DNA of 13,891 nt from Bacteriovoracaceae bacterium (GTDB lineage Bacteria; Bdellovibrionota; UBA1018): positions 1 to 13,891 of the forward strand of contig JAHFAB010000007.1 in NCBI GenBank assembly GCA_023250795.1, given 5' to 3'. This document shows, piece by piece, positions 1-6,561 of this stretch. The position numbers and the translations under genes are program-made. A model generated the notes under the pieces. That model saw only the letters and a program-made list of their open reading frames with translations. It made no database searches and was not told the origin of the DNA. How positions within the stretch are numbered: position 1 is the stretch's first letter; each line of letters opens with the position of its first letter.

Positions 1-559
1 AAATGGAGAGGAACTCAGTTTTCAAAATCTATCGAGTGATTGCGGCGTGGGCGCTAAAACGGTGCAGAATTACATTCAGATCTTAGAAGATACTTTAGTT
101 GGGTTTCAGGTACCAGCCTATCTGAAGACTACTAAACGGAAGGCGATTACTCGCTCCAAATTTTTTTTCTTTGACATAGGTGTGGTGAACAGTCTTGCCC
201 ACAGAGGTGAGATTTTTCCAAAAAGTGATCTTTTTGGAAGATGTTTTGAGCATTTTTTGTTTTTAGAGATCAGGGCATTTTTGAGTTACAGGCGTAAACA
301 TCTTCCCCTTCAATATTGGCGAAGCACTTCTGGCTATGAAGTGGATTGTATTGTGGGAAATGAACTGGCGGTCGAATTCAAATCTACGGAGTTGGCCACT
401 GGACGTCATCTAAAGGGGTTACGTGCTCTCATGGAAGAACAAAAAATCAGTAAATACATGTTGGTTTCTCTCGATCCTGAGCCGAGAGTTGTAGATGGAA
501 TTCAGATTTATCCCTGGAAGCAGTTTTTATCAGAGTTGTGGCAGGATAGGATTATATAA
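1..559 (+). CDS. AAA ATPase / DUF4143 protein, C-terminal part (5' truncated by window)
   Basis: Open from base 2 with no stop before TAA at 557-559, so the gene starts outside the window and the GTG at 47 is internal. The visible part is the DUF4143 half of the P-loop ATPase family typified by COG1373. A small helix-turn-helix-like segment comes first (SSDCGVGAKTVQNYIQILED), followed by the KFFFFDIGVVNSL motif that is typical just upstream of the nuclease-like fold. The end is PD-(D/E)XK-like: YEVDCIV followed by LAVEFKST gives the D...ExK signature. The N-terminal Walker motifs lie outside the window. It resembles the minus-strand ATPase at 10813-11949 (RRTVTNYFSLLNDLLL, KFYFFDVGVFQTL, LEVDFVL) more than its neighbour at 773-1903. 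The cellular role of this family is not established. A 15-bp hairpin follows the stop codon. Confidence 0.85.
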   Translation, partial: NGEELSFQNLSSDCGVGAKTVQNYIQILEDTLVGFQVPAYLKTTKRKAITRSKFFFFDIGVVNSLAHRGEIFPKSDLFGRCFEHFLFLEIRAFLSYRRKHLPLQYWRSTSGYEVDCIVGNELAVEFKSTELATGRHLKGLRALMEEQKISKYMLVSLDPEPRVVDGIQIYPWKQFLSELWQDRII

Positions 560-575
560 GACTCTTATCTAGTTA

Positions 576-612
576 AAATATAAAACCCATAATAAAAATG
601 GGTTTTATATTT
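576..612 (+). terminator. Hairpin, probable terminator of the first ATPase gene
   Basis: Perfect inverted repeat with 15-bp arms: AAATATAAAACCCAT at 576-590 and its reverse complement at 598-612, with a 7-nt loop. It lies 17 bp after the stop codon at 559. The GC pairs sit at the loop end and the plus-strand arm runs into a T-rich stretch (TTTTATATTT), as in a rho-independent terminator. The tail is interrupted by A, so efficiency is uncertain. By symmetry it could work in both directions. Confidence 0.6.
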
Positions 613-680
613 AGGATCTCAATATGGAACAAGCATTTCAGTTATTAAGGACATTTTTGTATCAAAAGTGAAGGAGTTCC

Positions 681-700
681 GCCCTCACAGTCGAGAGGGC
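681..700. repeat. Small GC-rich hairpin (6-bp arms)
   Basis: GCCCTC at 681-686 pairs with GAGGGC at 695-700 around an 8-nt loop. It lies directly before the 50-bp palindrome at 703-752. The two structures sit inside a wider dyad formed by ATTAAGGA (644-651) and TCCTTAAT (762-769). Function unknown; a REP-like unit or a terminator is possible. Confidence 0.45.
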
Positions 701-702
701 AA

Positions 703-752
703 TTTAGACACCTGTCAAAATTACTCATGAGTTTTTTTGACAGGTGTCTAAA
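703..752. repeat. 50-bp near-perfect palindrome upstream of ATPase gene
   Basis: TTTAGACACCTGTCAAAA at 703-720 and its exact reverse complement at 735-752 flank a central perfect palindrome, ACTCATGAGT (723-732). Only positions 721-722 against 733-734 (TT/TT) fail to pair, so the whole 50 bp is one dyad centred at 727.5. The arm core GACACCTGTC is itself a partial dyad (GACA-CC-TGTC). The right arm ends 20 bp before the ATG at 773 and contains a consensus -35 hexamer. It could be an operator, a replication or recombination structure, or a REP/BIME-type repeat. Confidence 0.85.
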
Positions 753-765
753 AATGCTGTATCCT
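737..765 (+). promoter_or_regulatory. Predicted sigma-70 promoter for the ATPase gene at 773
   Basis: TTGACA (737-742, full consensus) is followed after 17 bp by TATCCT (760-765, four of six matches to TATAAT). Transcription would start around 771-773, on or next to the ATG at 773. There is no Shine-Dalgarno sequence upstream of that ATG, which fits a leaderless mRNA. The -35 hexamer lies in the right arm of the palindrome, so a protein or DNA structure on the dyad would compete with RNA polymerase. Predicted from spacing and consensus only. Confidence 0.5.
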
Positions 766-772
766 TAATTTC

Positions 773-1903
773 ATGTTGCTCAATAGATCTATCACTCTTC
801 CTATGATGGAAGATCTAAAACATAAGATGGTTTTCCTGGGTGGACCCAGGCAGGTGGGGAAGACCACTTTTGTAACTCATTTGTTGCCCAAAGCTAAGTT
901 TCAATACTTAAACTGGGACATCGATGAACAGAGAAGTCTTATCTTAAAAAAGAAATTTTCAAATCAACCTCTTTTGGTTTTGGACGAAATACATAAATAT
1001 AAAAAATGGAGAAATTATCTAAAAGGGATTTTTGACGCAATTAAAACGGGATTTTACCCTGAAAAACAAATTTTAGTGACTGGTAGCGCAAGATTAGATT
1101 TGTATCGTTTTGGAGGGGACTCACTTCAAGGGAGGTACCATTATTGGAGAATGCTGCCACTTAGTTTTTTGGAGATAGGGGGTAAAACAAAAGCAGATCT
1201 TGAAAACCTGTTTCACTATGGCGGATTTCCGGAGCCTTTTTCAATGCAATCTGAAAAAGAATCTAGACGTTGGTCAAAAGAATATCAGATCCGGTTCATT
1301 CGTGAAGACTTGAGAGATTTGGAGTCTGTTCAAGATTTGGGAACCTTTGAGCTACTCGTTAATCGATTGCCTGAAAATGTAGGTGGCCCACTGTCGATCA
1401 ATTCTCTAAGAGAAGACCTTCAGGTGGCACATAAAACAGTCTCAAAATGGCTTAAAATACTAGAAAAACTCTATTCTATTTTTAGGATTTCTCCTATGGG
1501 TGGCCCCAAAATTAGAGCCGTCAAAAAAGAACAAAAACATTATCACTTTGATTGGACTTTGATTCCATCAGAATCGCTACGATTTGAAAATATGATCGCA
1601 GTCCATCTTTTAAAATATGTTTATTGGCTTGAAGACAGCGAGGGAAGGGATGTAGAGCTTCGGTATTTTCGAGATACAGATAGTAGAGAAGTAGATTTTG
1701 TAGTTCTAGATAAAGGGAAACCGATTTTATTTGTTGAGTGTAAATGGGGAGACCAAAACCTCTCACCTCAACTGAAGTACCTCTCTTTGAAGTACCCCAA
1801 AGTGCCCGCATACCAAGTCCATATGCAGGGAAAGGAAGACTACCAGAGCTTAGAGGGAATCCGAGTCTGTTCAGCGGTGGAGTTGGTGAAGAATCTGATT
1901 TAG
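773..1903 (+). CDS. AAA ATPase with C-terminal DUF4143 domain
   Basis: 376 aa, a normal full length for this family. The N-terminal P-loop ATPase domain has Walker A at residues 24-31 (GPRQVGKT) and Walker B at 67-72 (LLVLDE), followed by the family signature LVTGSARLDLYRFGGDSLQGRY (sensor-like, about 101-122). A helix-turn-helix-like stretch, SINSLREDLQVAHKTVSKWLKILEKL, lies near residues 208-233. The C-terminal DUF4143 domain carries a PD-(D/E)XK-like core, REVDFVV plus ILFVECKW, with D308, E322 and K324. The family (COG1373-like) is common in multiple copies in bacteria, but its substrate and function are unknown; DNA or protein remodelling is speculation. The ATG at 773 was chosen because the predicted promoter would start transcription there; an internal ATG pair at 803 would also keep the Walker motif. 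Confidence 0.88.
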   Translation: MLLNRSITLPMMEDLKHKMVFLGGPRQVGKTTFVTHLLPKAKFQYLNWDIDEQRSLILKKKFSNQPLLVLDEIHKYKKWRNYLKGIFDAIKTGFYPEKQILVTGSARLDLYRFGGDSLQGRYHYWRMLPLSFLEIGGKTKADLENLFHYGGFPEPFSMQSEKESRRWSKEYQIRFIREDLRDLESVQDLGTFELLVNRLPENVGGPLSINSLREDLQVAHKTVSKWLKILEKLYSIFRISPMGGPKIRAVKKEQKHYHFDWTLIPSESLRFENMIAVHLLKYVYWLEDSEGRDVELRYFRDTDSREVDFVVLDKGKPILFVECKWGDQNLSPQLKYLSLKYPKVPAYQVHMQGKEDYQSLEGIRVCSAVELVKNLI

Positions 1904-1931
1904 CTGTTTAAGAAACTGAGTTAGCCCTTAG

Positions 1932-2051
1932 TTTTGCTTAAGAACGAAAATACGCTATAATCGTTCTGAGGTAGAACGGTTTATAAAACTAATTGAAACT
2001 ATTGAAGAAATTGAAAAAATACAGACTCGACTCACCTTGAAAGTCGCGTAA
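1932..2051 (+). other. 39-codon open stretch without start codon, possible gene remnant
   Basis: Between the TAG at 1929-1931 and the TAA at 2049-2051 one frame stays open and reads as a charged helix (EVERFIKLIETIEEIEKIQ). It has no ATG, GTG or TTG at a plausible place; a GAGGT at 1968-1972 resembles a ribosome-binding site but no normal start follows it. A consensus promoter runs into this stretch. It could be the end of a degraded small gene, or simply leader RNA of the ATPase gene at 2132. Confidence 0.2.
1934..1961 (+). promoter_or_regulatory. Sigma-70 promoter with full-consensus -10
   Basis: TTGCTT (1934-1939), a 16-bp spacer and TATAAT (1956-1961) predict a start near 1968. An inverted repeat, AGAACGA (1941-1947) with TCGTTCT (1961-1967), brackets the -10 element and looks like an operator. 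The next complete gene downstream is the ATPase at 2132, which would have a leader of about 165 nt containing the inverted repeat at 2070-2123. Confidence 0.5.
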
Positions 2052-2069
2052 AGAAACCCGTATTGACTC

Positions 2070-2123
2070 ATGTTATCCTAGTTTATCAAAAATAGAGCAA
2101 ACATCGATAAACTAGGATAACAT
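2070..2123. repeat. 18-bp inverted repeat directly before ATPase start codon
   Basis: ATGTTATCCTAGTTTATC at 2070-2087 and its exact reverse complement at 2106-2123 are separated by 18 nt. The right arm ends 8 bp before the ATG at 2132 and covers the place where a ribosome-binding site would be; no AGGAG-like motif is present. A possible -35 (TTGACT, 2063-2068) abuts the left arm. In RNA this would be a stable stem just before the start codon; in DNA it could be a dimer operator. Confidence 0.85.
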
Positions 2124-2131
2124 CAATCAAT

Positions 2132-3304
2132 ATGAACCCACTGACCAACCCCTTTTCACCAGGCGCCGGGTCGCCCCCTCCTGAGCTTGCAGGTCGCAAT
2201 ACCACTTTGGAGAGAGTTAAAATCGCTCTGAACCGTATAAAGAATGGGAGATCAGAAAAAAGTCTGATGCTTGTTGGTTTACGGGGAGTTGGAAAAACAG
2301 TTCTTCTAAATAAGGTCCGAGAAATGTCCGAAGAATTAAACTATAAAACTATGTTTATTGAAACTTATGAGGGCAAAACTTTAGCAGAACTTCTTTTGCC
2401 TTCATTAAGGCAACTTCTCTATTCTCTAGATCGTATGGAGAAAGTGAGCGAAAAGGTGAAGCGTGGATTTAGGATTTTAAGAAGTTTTTTTAATGGTATA
2501 AAAATTAAGGTTCAAGATTTGGAGTTTAGTTTAGATGTTGACCCAGAAACTGGAACTGCTGACAGTGGAGATCTTGAGTCGGATCTTCCATCTCTTTTCG
2601 AAGCGATAGCGGAGGCTGCAGCTGACAAAAAAACAGCTGTTGCTATAATTATTGATGAGATTCAGTATCTGACTGAAACTGAACTCAGTGCTCTAATCAT
2701 GGCCGTTCATCGTATATCTCAGAGAAGTTTACCTCTTCTATTGGTGGGTGCTGGATTGCCACAATTAGTGGGACTTTCGGGTAAATCTAAATCGTATGCA
2801 GAAAGACTTTTTGATTTTCCTGTCGTTGGACCTTTGAACATCCAAGATGCAATGAATGCTTTGCAGGAGCCAGTAAAAGAACAAAACGTTGAATTTACAA
2901 CAGATGCATTAACCGAAATTGTTAATAAAACTCAAGGCTATCCCTATTTTATTCAAGAATGGGGCTATCATGCTTGGAATATTGCAAAAATATCCCCCAT
3001 TGGAGTAGGAGACATACATCAAGCAACGCTTGAGTCCATAAAACGCCTTGATGAAAGTTTTTTTCGAGTTCGATTTGATCGACTGACTCCTCGTGAAAAA
3101 GAATATTTGCGAGCGCTTGCCGGGCTTGGGTCTGGAGATCATAGATCCGGAGATATATCTGAAAAAATGGGAGTAAAAGTGCAGAGTATTGCACCTATTA
3201 GAAATAGTTTAATAAAAAAGGGGATGATTTTTAGCCCAGCTCATGGAGACACAGAGTTCACTGTTCCTTTATTTGATGAATTTATGAAGCGAATTATGCC
3301 CTGA
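2132..3304 (+). CDS. AAA_16 / ORC-Cdc6-like ATP-binding protein with C-terminal winged helix
   Basis: 390 aa. The N-terminus, NPFSPGAGSPPPELAGR, is the characteristic start of a widespread bacterial single-gene ATPase family; the LAGR box precedes the P-loop as in ORC/Cdc6-type AAA+ proteins. Walker A is at residues 49-56 (GLRGVGKT) and Walker B at 171-176 (AIIIDE, then IQYL). LLLVGAGLPQL, near residue 205, is the sensor-1 strand. The C-terminal 80 residues (LTPREKEYLRALAGLG to MKRIMP) read as a winged helix with a recognition-helix-like segment, GDISEKMGVKVQSIAPIRNSLIKKGMI. DNA binding is likely, but the biological role of the family is unknown. The ATG is taken because it starts the conserved motif; no Shine-Dalgarno sequence is visible and a strong inverted repeat fills the leader. 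The gene ends 18 bp from the convergent gene at 3323. Confidence 0.88.
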   Translation: MNPLTNPFSPGAGSPPPELAGRNTTLERVKIALNRIKNGRSEKSLMLVGLRGVGKTVLLNKVREMSEELNYKTMFIETYEGKTLAELLLPSLRQLLYSLDRMEKVSEKVKRGFRILRSFFNGIKIKVQDLEFSLDVDPETGTADSGDLESDLPSLFEAIAEAAADKKTAVAIIIDEIQYLTETELSALIMAVHRISQRSLPLLLVGAGLPQLVGLSGKSKSYAERLFDFPVVGPLNIQDAMNALQEPVKEQNVEFTTDALTEIVNKTQGYPYFIQEWGYHAWNIAKISPIGVGDIHQATLESIKRLDESFFRVRFDRLTPREKEYLRALAGLGSGDHRSGDISEKMGVKVQSIAPIRNSLIKKGMIFSPAHGDTEFTVPLFDEFMKRIMP

Positions 3305-3322
3305 TTTTCTAGTCTGGGAAGC

Positions 3323-4585
3323 CTAATGTAGCAGAATCCTTCTCACGACGACTTGGTACCTGAAACTCACACGTTCGAATAATCCGAGTCTTGGATCTTC
3401 GGAAATCGAAGCAGGCGATCTTGTGAGATTCGCTGCAGCAACGCGATCGAGTTTTGCACCAGTCTGCACAGCATCTTTGGGCATGAATTGTTCGATGAGG
3501 CTGCCGATCATGGCGCTGGGATCCACTTCTGCTTTTTGTGGACCAGAGCTTGCCCCTCCACCCCCGCCGCCTCCCGCGTAAGCTGTTCCTTCGACTCCCC
3601 ACGCACCCTCATGACGTTTTTGGAACCGATCGAGCATGGCCGTTAATTTTGAGGATTGACTGGGATTTAAGACTCCTCCAAAAGCGCTAGTAACTCCTTC
3701 ATTTCCAGAGGGAGAATCAGTTTTCAAAAAGTCTTTGAGATCCTTGCCGGAAACATTTTTGAAATCTTTTTTGAATTTTGGCGATTTAACAAAATCTGGA
3801 AGATTTTTGTCAAAAGAAGTCGCGCAGAAAACAGATTGTTGGACATCTCCTGAGCCTTTAGTGTTTGAGCAATTGCTGAGTGACAATTTCGAATCTTTAG
3901 TATGCGGGTCGCTCACTGTGGTTAACCCTGGACCCGAATTATTAGGCCCCGGCTGAGGAACACCTGCACCAGCACTGCCGTTTGGAGTGGTAATAATAGA
4001 GCCCCCAGTGGATGCCACAACGGTTTGAGATCCGGATTCTGCAGCTAGTTGCTCAGCATACTTCCTATTTTCTTTGGCTGCTTTTTTTTGCTCTTCCATC
4101 GAGTTTCTTTTTATGAACACTTGAATGACAGCCGTCGCAGCCTGTATGCAAGCACCCCAGTTTTTTGGAGGCTTGGGCGTGGGTTGCCCAGGTTTTACTT
4201 CTGGAATGCTCGGAGCAATTGCAACGCTCGCGCCCACACTCACAATACCCATGAGGGCTGTGGTCATTTCTTTGGTCATCGCAGCGTCGGTGATCGAAGC
4301 GGCCAGAGTGGAGCCAGAGCAAATCCACGGATCTGTGGCCGGTCCTACGATAGTACTTCCACCGAGTGAAGTCGCACATACTGCGGTACAGACAGCGCCC
4401 ACACCTGCCCAAACTTTCCAGAGAGTGTCGTTAACGTCTGCGGACTCTTCAGCTTTATCCGCAGCTTTTTTGTAGGCGTAGTATTGAGCATCGAGTGCGG
4501 CGCTGGCCTGTATTGGCGCAAGCAGCACAAGCGTGAGACAAAGGTAAGTGATCAAGCTCCTCCGAACTAAAGTTGAATGACTCAT
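3323..4585 (-). CDS. Exported protein of unknown function, Gly-rich, second of a tandem pair
   Basis: 420 aa, not recognised. A clear signal peptide (RRS, then a hydrophobic run to PIQASA) should be cleaved near residue 29. The mature part begins with a helical segment, then a hydrophobic, Cys-containing region (VWAGVGAVCTAVCATSLGG and MGIVSVGASVAIA) that could insert in a membrane. This is followed by a charged coiled-coil-like stretch (MEEQKKAAKENRKYAEQLAAE), a Gly/Pro/Ser linker, a Gly run near residues 337-343, and a tail with LFERVSFRYQ at 402-411. The linker and tail resemble the protein encoded just upstream at 4614-6362, so the two look like diverged paralogues or partners. The ATG at 4585 has AAGGGGAT about 7 nt upstream. 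The genes are 28 bp apart, so they are almost certainly cotranscribed. Periplasmic or surface location is inferred from the signal peptide. Confidence 0.75.
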   Translation of the reverse strand: MSHSTLVRRSLITYLCLTLVLLAPIQASAALDAQYYAYKKAADKAEESADVNDTLWKVWAGVGAVCTAVCATSLGGSTIVGPATDPWICSGSTLAASITDAAMTKEMTTALMGIVSVGASVAIAPSIPEVKPGQPTPKPPKNWGACIQAATAVIQVFIKRNSMEEQKKAAKENRKYAEQLAAESGSQTVVASTGGSIITTPNGSAGAGVPQPGPNNSGPGLTTVSDPHTKDSKLSLSNCSNTKGSGDVQQSVFCATSFDKNLPDFVKSPKFKKDFKNVSGKDLKDFLKTDSPSGNEGVTSAFGGVLNPSQSSKLTAMLDRFQKRHEGAWGVEGTAYAGGGGGGGASSGPQKAEVDPSAMIGSLIEQFMPKDAVQTGAKLDRVAAANLTRSPASISEDPRLGLFERVSFRYQVVVRRILLH

Positions 4586-4613
4586 GTCGATCCCCTTTGT
4601 TTAAACTCCGACG

Positions 4614-6362
4614 CTATATTCCTACCTGGCCCTTTTTATTCTTCGCTTGATAGGTTTCGTGAACTCTTTGGAAAATATTGACATTCCTATCCAAATAGGA
4701 GGCTGTCTCTCCAGCTAGATTTCTTCCAGTGTAGTCTAAAATATTATTCCCGTGTTCATCGTCTTTACCGAGCATTTTTTTGAGCATGTCTTGTAGGCTT
4801 GAACCATCGGTACTGGGCGAGGCGACTTCACCACCTTTGCCACCACCACCACCGGCATAACCACCTCCGCCACCACCACCACTTTCTCTTGCGAATCTCG
4901 ACGTATCCTGAAAGTTTCTTTGAGCCAACCCGCCACCGTCAGTTTGTTCTTGTGTTGCCACTCCGGTGGTTCCACTGCCTAAGCCACCTCCACCCCCTCC
5001 ACCGCCAGCGGGTGGGGGAGTGCCTGGCGTAAATGCTCCAGGAGCTGGTCCTGTAACTGGAGGCTCGTCTTTTTTCTCTGCAATCGGAGGTCCAAGTCCA
5101 TTATCAAGCGGGGTTGTATCAGTTGAAGTGTCTGCAGCACTGCCTTGATCTGGAGTCGCCCCACTTCCTGTGATTGTTGTAGAAGTTCGAGGTGCTACCG
5201 GATCCGCGTCGAGTTGCTTTCCAAAACTTGGAATGAGAATCGGTCCTTGGCTGTCCACTTCTTTGAGATTTTTTGCAGCTTTTTTTAGTTCTTTTGCAGC
5301 CATGAGATTGAAATATCCGCTAGCCAGTTGTCCCACTCCAGTGATGAGGGACTGCATTCCAGCGGCTTTGGCTTCGGCAGCAGTTTTCATTTGTTCGCCT
5401 AAAGATGCATTTTTAATTTTGCCAATTTCTTTTTTCATATCACTTGCTTTTTCTTCTGATCCCTCTTGTCTTTTTTTGATTTCTGCTTTTCGGAGATCTT
5501 GGAGTGCATTGGCTTTTGCAAGGCTTTCATTAGCTATTGTTTGTTTCAGTTGATGAGTTATAGGATTCAGGTCTGCTGTTGCTGCGGCCTGATCGTTGTT
5601 TGCTTTATTTCTAGCTGCATTGATGACACCCTGAACGGTCTCCACTTCTCGTAATTTGACTGCAGAATTTAGATTAAAATTCTCAATGGCTTGCTGAGAA
5701 AGTCCTTTTGATTTGTAAAAACCTTCGTGTGTTCCATCTTGCCCTGTTTTTCCAGTACCTGCAATATTATCTGCATTGTTATCGTCAATTTTATTTTCAC
5801 TATCTATTGTTTTCGACATGGTTTTAATTTCTGCAGCGTTTGATTTGTGTCCCGAACCATTTGATAAATGCATGACTCCAAACCCAGTGTTCATAATTCC
5901 ATTAATCATTAGCATTTGGCCTGATCTTTCTTGTGCTTTTGCAGCTCCTTCGATTGCGGCTGACTGAGTGCCATTTTCGTCAGCATGAAGTTGAGCTTTT
6001 TGTCCCTCCAGTTGTGTAGCTGCAGTACCTACTGCTTGTCCAAGAGCATTGGTAATTTGACCTACTTGGATTAATGATTGAGTACCTGCACAACTAAATT
6101 TTTCATGTAGATGAGTGGAAGTTCTGCAAGGATCATCGTTAGTGATACTGTCGGGTCCTGTATCTTGAGAAAAATCAGCTTTTTTACCAGGACTATGTTT
6201 TACTTCCCAAGTCTCATGTTTTATTTGTTCAGAATTCTGAGTAGCTGGATCCTCTAGCTCATGGCCAGCAACTGCGATATTCATGCCGCTCCATGCGACG
6301 ACGATCGCAAGTATTTGTAGCCCTAAAAACAAGCGATACTTGTTATTTCGTACATTCCCCAT
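4614..6362 (-). CDS. Large exported protein of unknown function, coiled coil plus Gly-rich C-terminus
   Basis: 582 aa, not recognised. Residues 10-32 form a signal peptide with a likely AVA|G cleavage site after residue 32. Two cysteines (79 and 91) lie close together in the mature N-terminus. A long Ala/Lys/Glu-rich region, about 230-370, predicts coiled coil and includes KAEIKKRQEGSEEKASDMKK. A Pro/Thr/Ser linker follows, then three Gly tracts (453-460, 495-501 and 504-508) and a C-terminal block with NIFQRVHETYQ at 562-572. That tail is shared with the adjacent 420-aa protein. A run of nine G on the coding strand sits between the Shine-Dalgarno region and the ATG. A structural or secreted role is possible but not shown. 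Confidence 0.78.
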   Translation of the reverse strand: MGNVRNNKYRLFLGLQILAIVVAWSGMNIAVAGHELEDPATQNSEQIKHETWEVKHSPGKKADFSQDTGPDSITNDDPCRTSTHLHEKFSCAGTQSLIQVGQITNALGQAVGTAATQLEGQKAQLHADENGTQSAAIEGAAKAQERSGQMLMINGIMNTGFGVMHLSNGSGHKSNAAEIKTMSKTIDSENKIDDNNADNIAGTGKTGQDGTHEGFYKSKGLSQQAIENFNLNSAVKLREVETVQGVINAARNKANNDQAAATADLNPITHQLKQTIANESLAKANALQDLRKAEIKKRQEGSEEKASDMKKEIGKIKNASLGEQMKTAAEAKAAGMQSLITGVGQLASGYFNLMAAKELKKAAKNLKEVDSQGPILIPSFGKQLDADPVAPRTSTTITGSGATPDQGSAADTSTDTTPLDNGLGPPIAEKKDEPPVTGPAPGAFTPGTPPPAGGGGGGGGLGSGTTGVATQEQTDGGGLAQRNFQDTSRFARESGGGGGGGYAGGGGGKGGEVASPSTDGSSLQDMLKKMLGKDDEHGNNILDYTGRNLAGETASYLDRNVNIFQRVHETYQAKNKKGQVGI

Positions 6363-6365
6363 ATA

Positions 6366-6374
6366 CCCCCCCCC
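6366..6374 (-). promoter_or_regulatory. G9 homopolymer in the ribosome-binding region of the 582-aa exported protein
   Basis: The coding strand reads AAGGGGGGGGGTATATG, so nine consecutive G residues (C9 on the plus strand) form the ribosome-binding region and end 3 nt before the start codon. Slippage in such a tract would change how the ribosome pairs and spaces, and so could alter translation of the two-gene operon. This is suggested by position only. Confidence 0.45.
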
Positions 6375-6410
6375 TTACAAAACTCACCCCAAATGCAGCC
6401 TAATAATCAG

Positions 6411-6439
6411 ATTTTCATCTTTTAGACGCAAGTAGTCAA
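6411..6439 (-). promoter_or_regulatory. Weak candidate promoter for the exported-protein operon
   Basis: On the minus strand TTGACT (6439-6434) is followed 17 bp later by GAAAAT (6416-6411). The -35 is good and the -10 is poor. The 199-bp gap between the HNH gene (6562) and the exported-protein start (6362) is AT-rich and must carry the operon promoter if these genes have their own. No other pair looked better. Confidence 0.22.
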
Positions 6440-6561
6440 GATTATTGTTGGATATATTATGTAATAAATATGTAATTAAATCGTCGAAGTGGTTTAACTT
6501 AAAAGTCCTGTGTCAGCTTTGACCTTGAGATTTGATTATTCTCTAAGCCATGTTTATCCGC

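Noticed and set aside
4049..5654. Several plus-strand open frames over the two exported-protein genes
   Set aside because: They are antisense shadows produced by Gly-, Ala- and Pro-rich coding sequence; they lack ribosome-binding sites and recognisable domains.
6450..6510. Possible sigma-28 (FliA) promoter upstream of the exported-protein operon
   Set aside because: TAAG and GACGATTT elements exist but are 12 bp apart instead of about 15, and the -10 match is poor.
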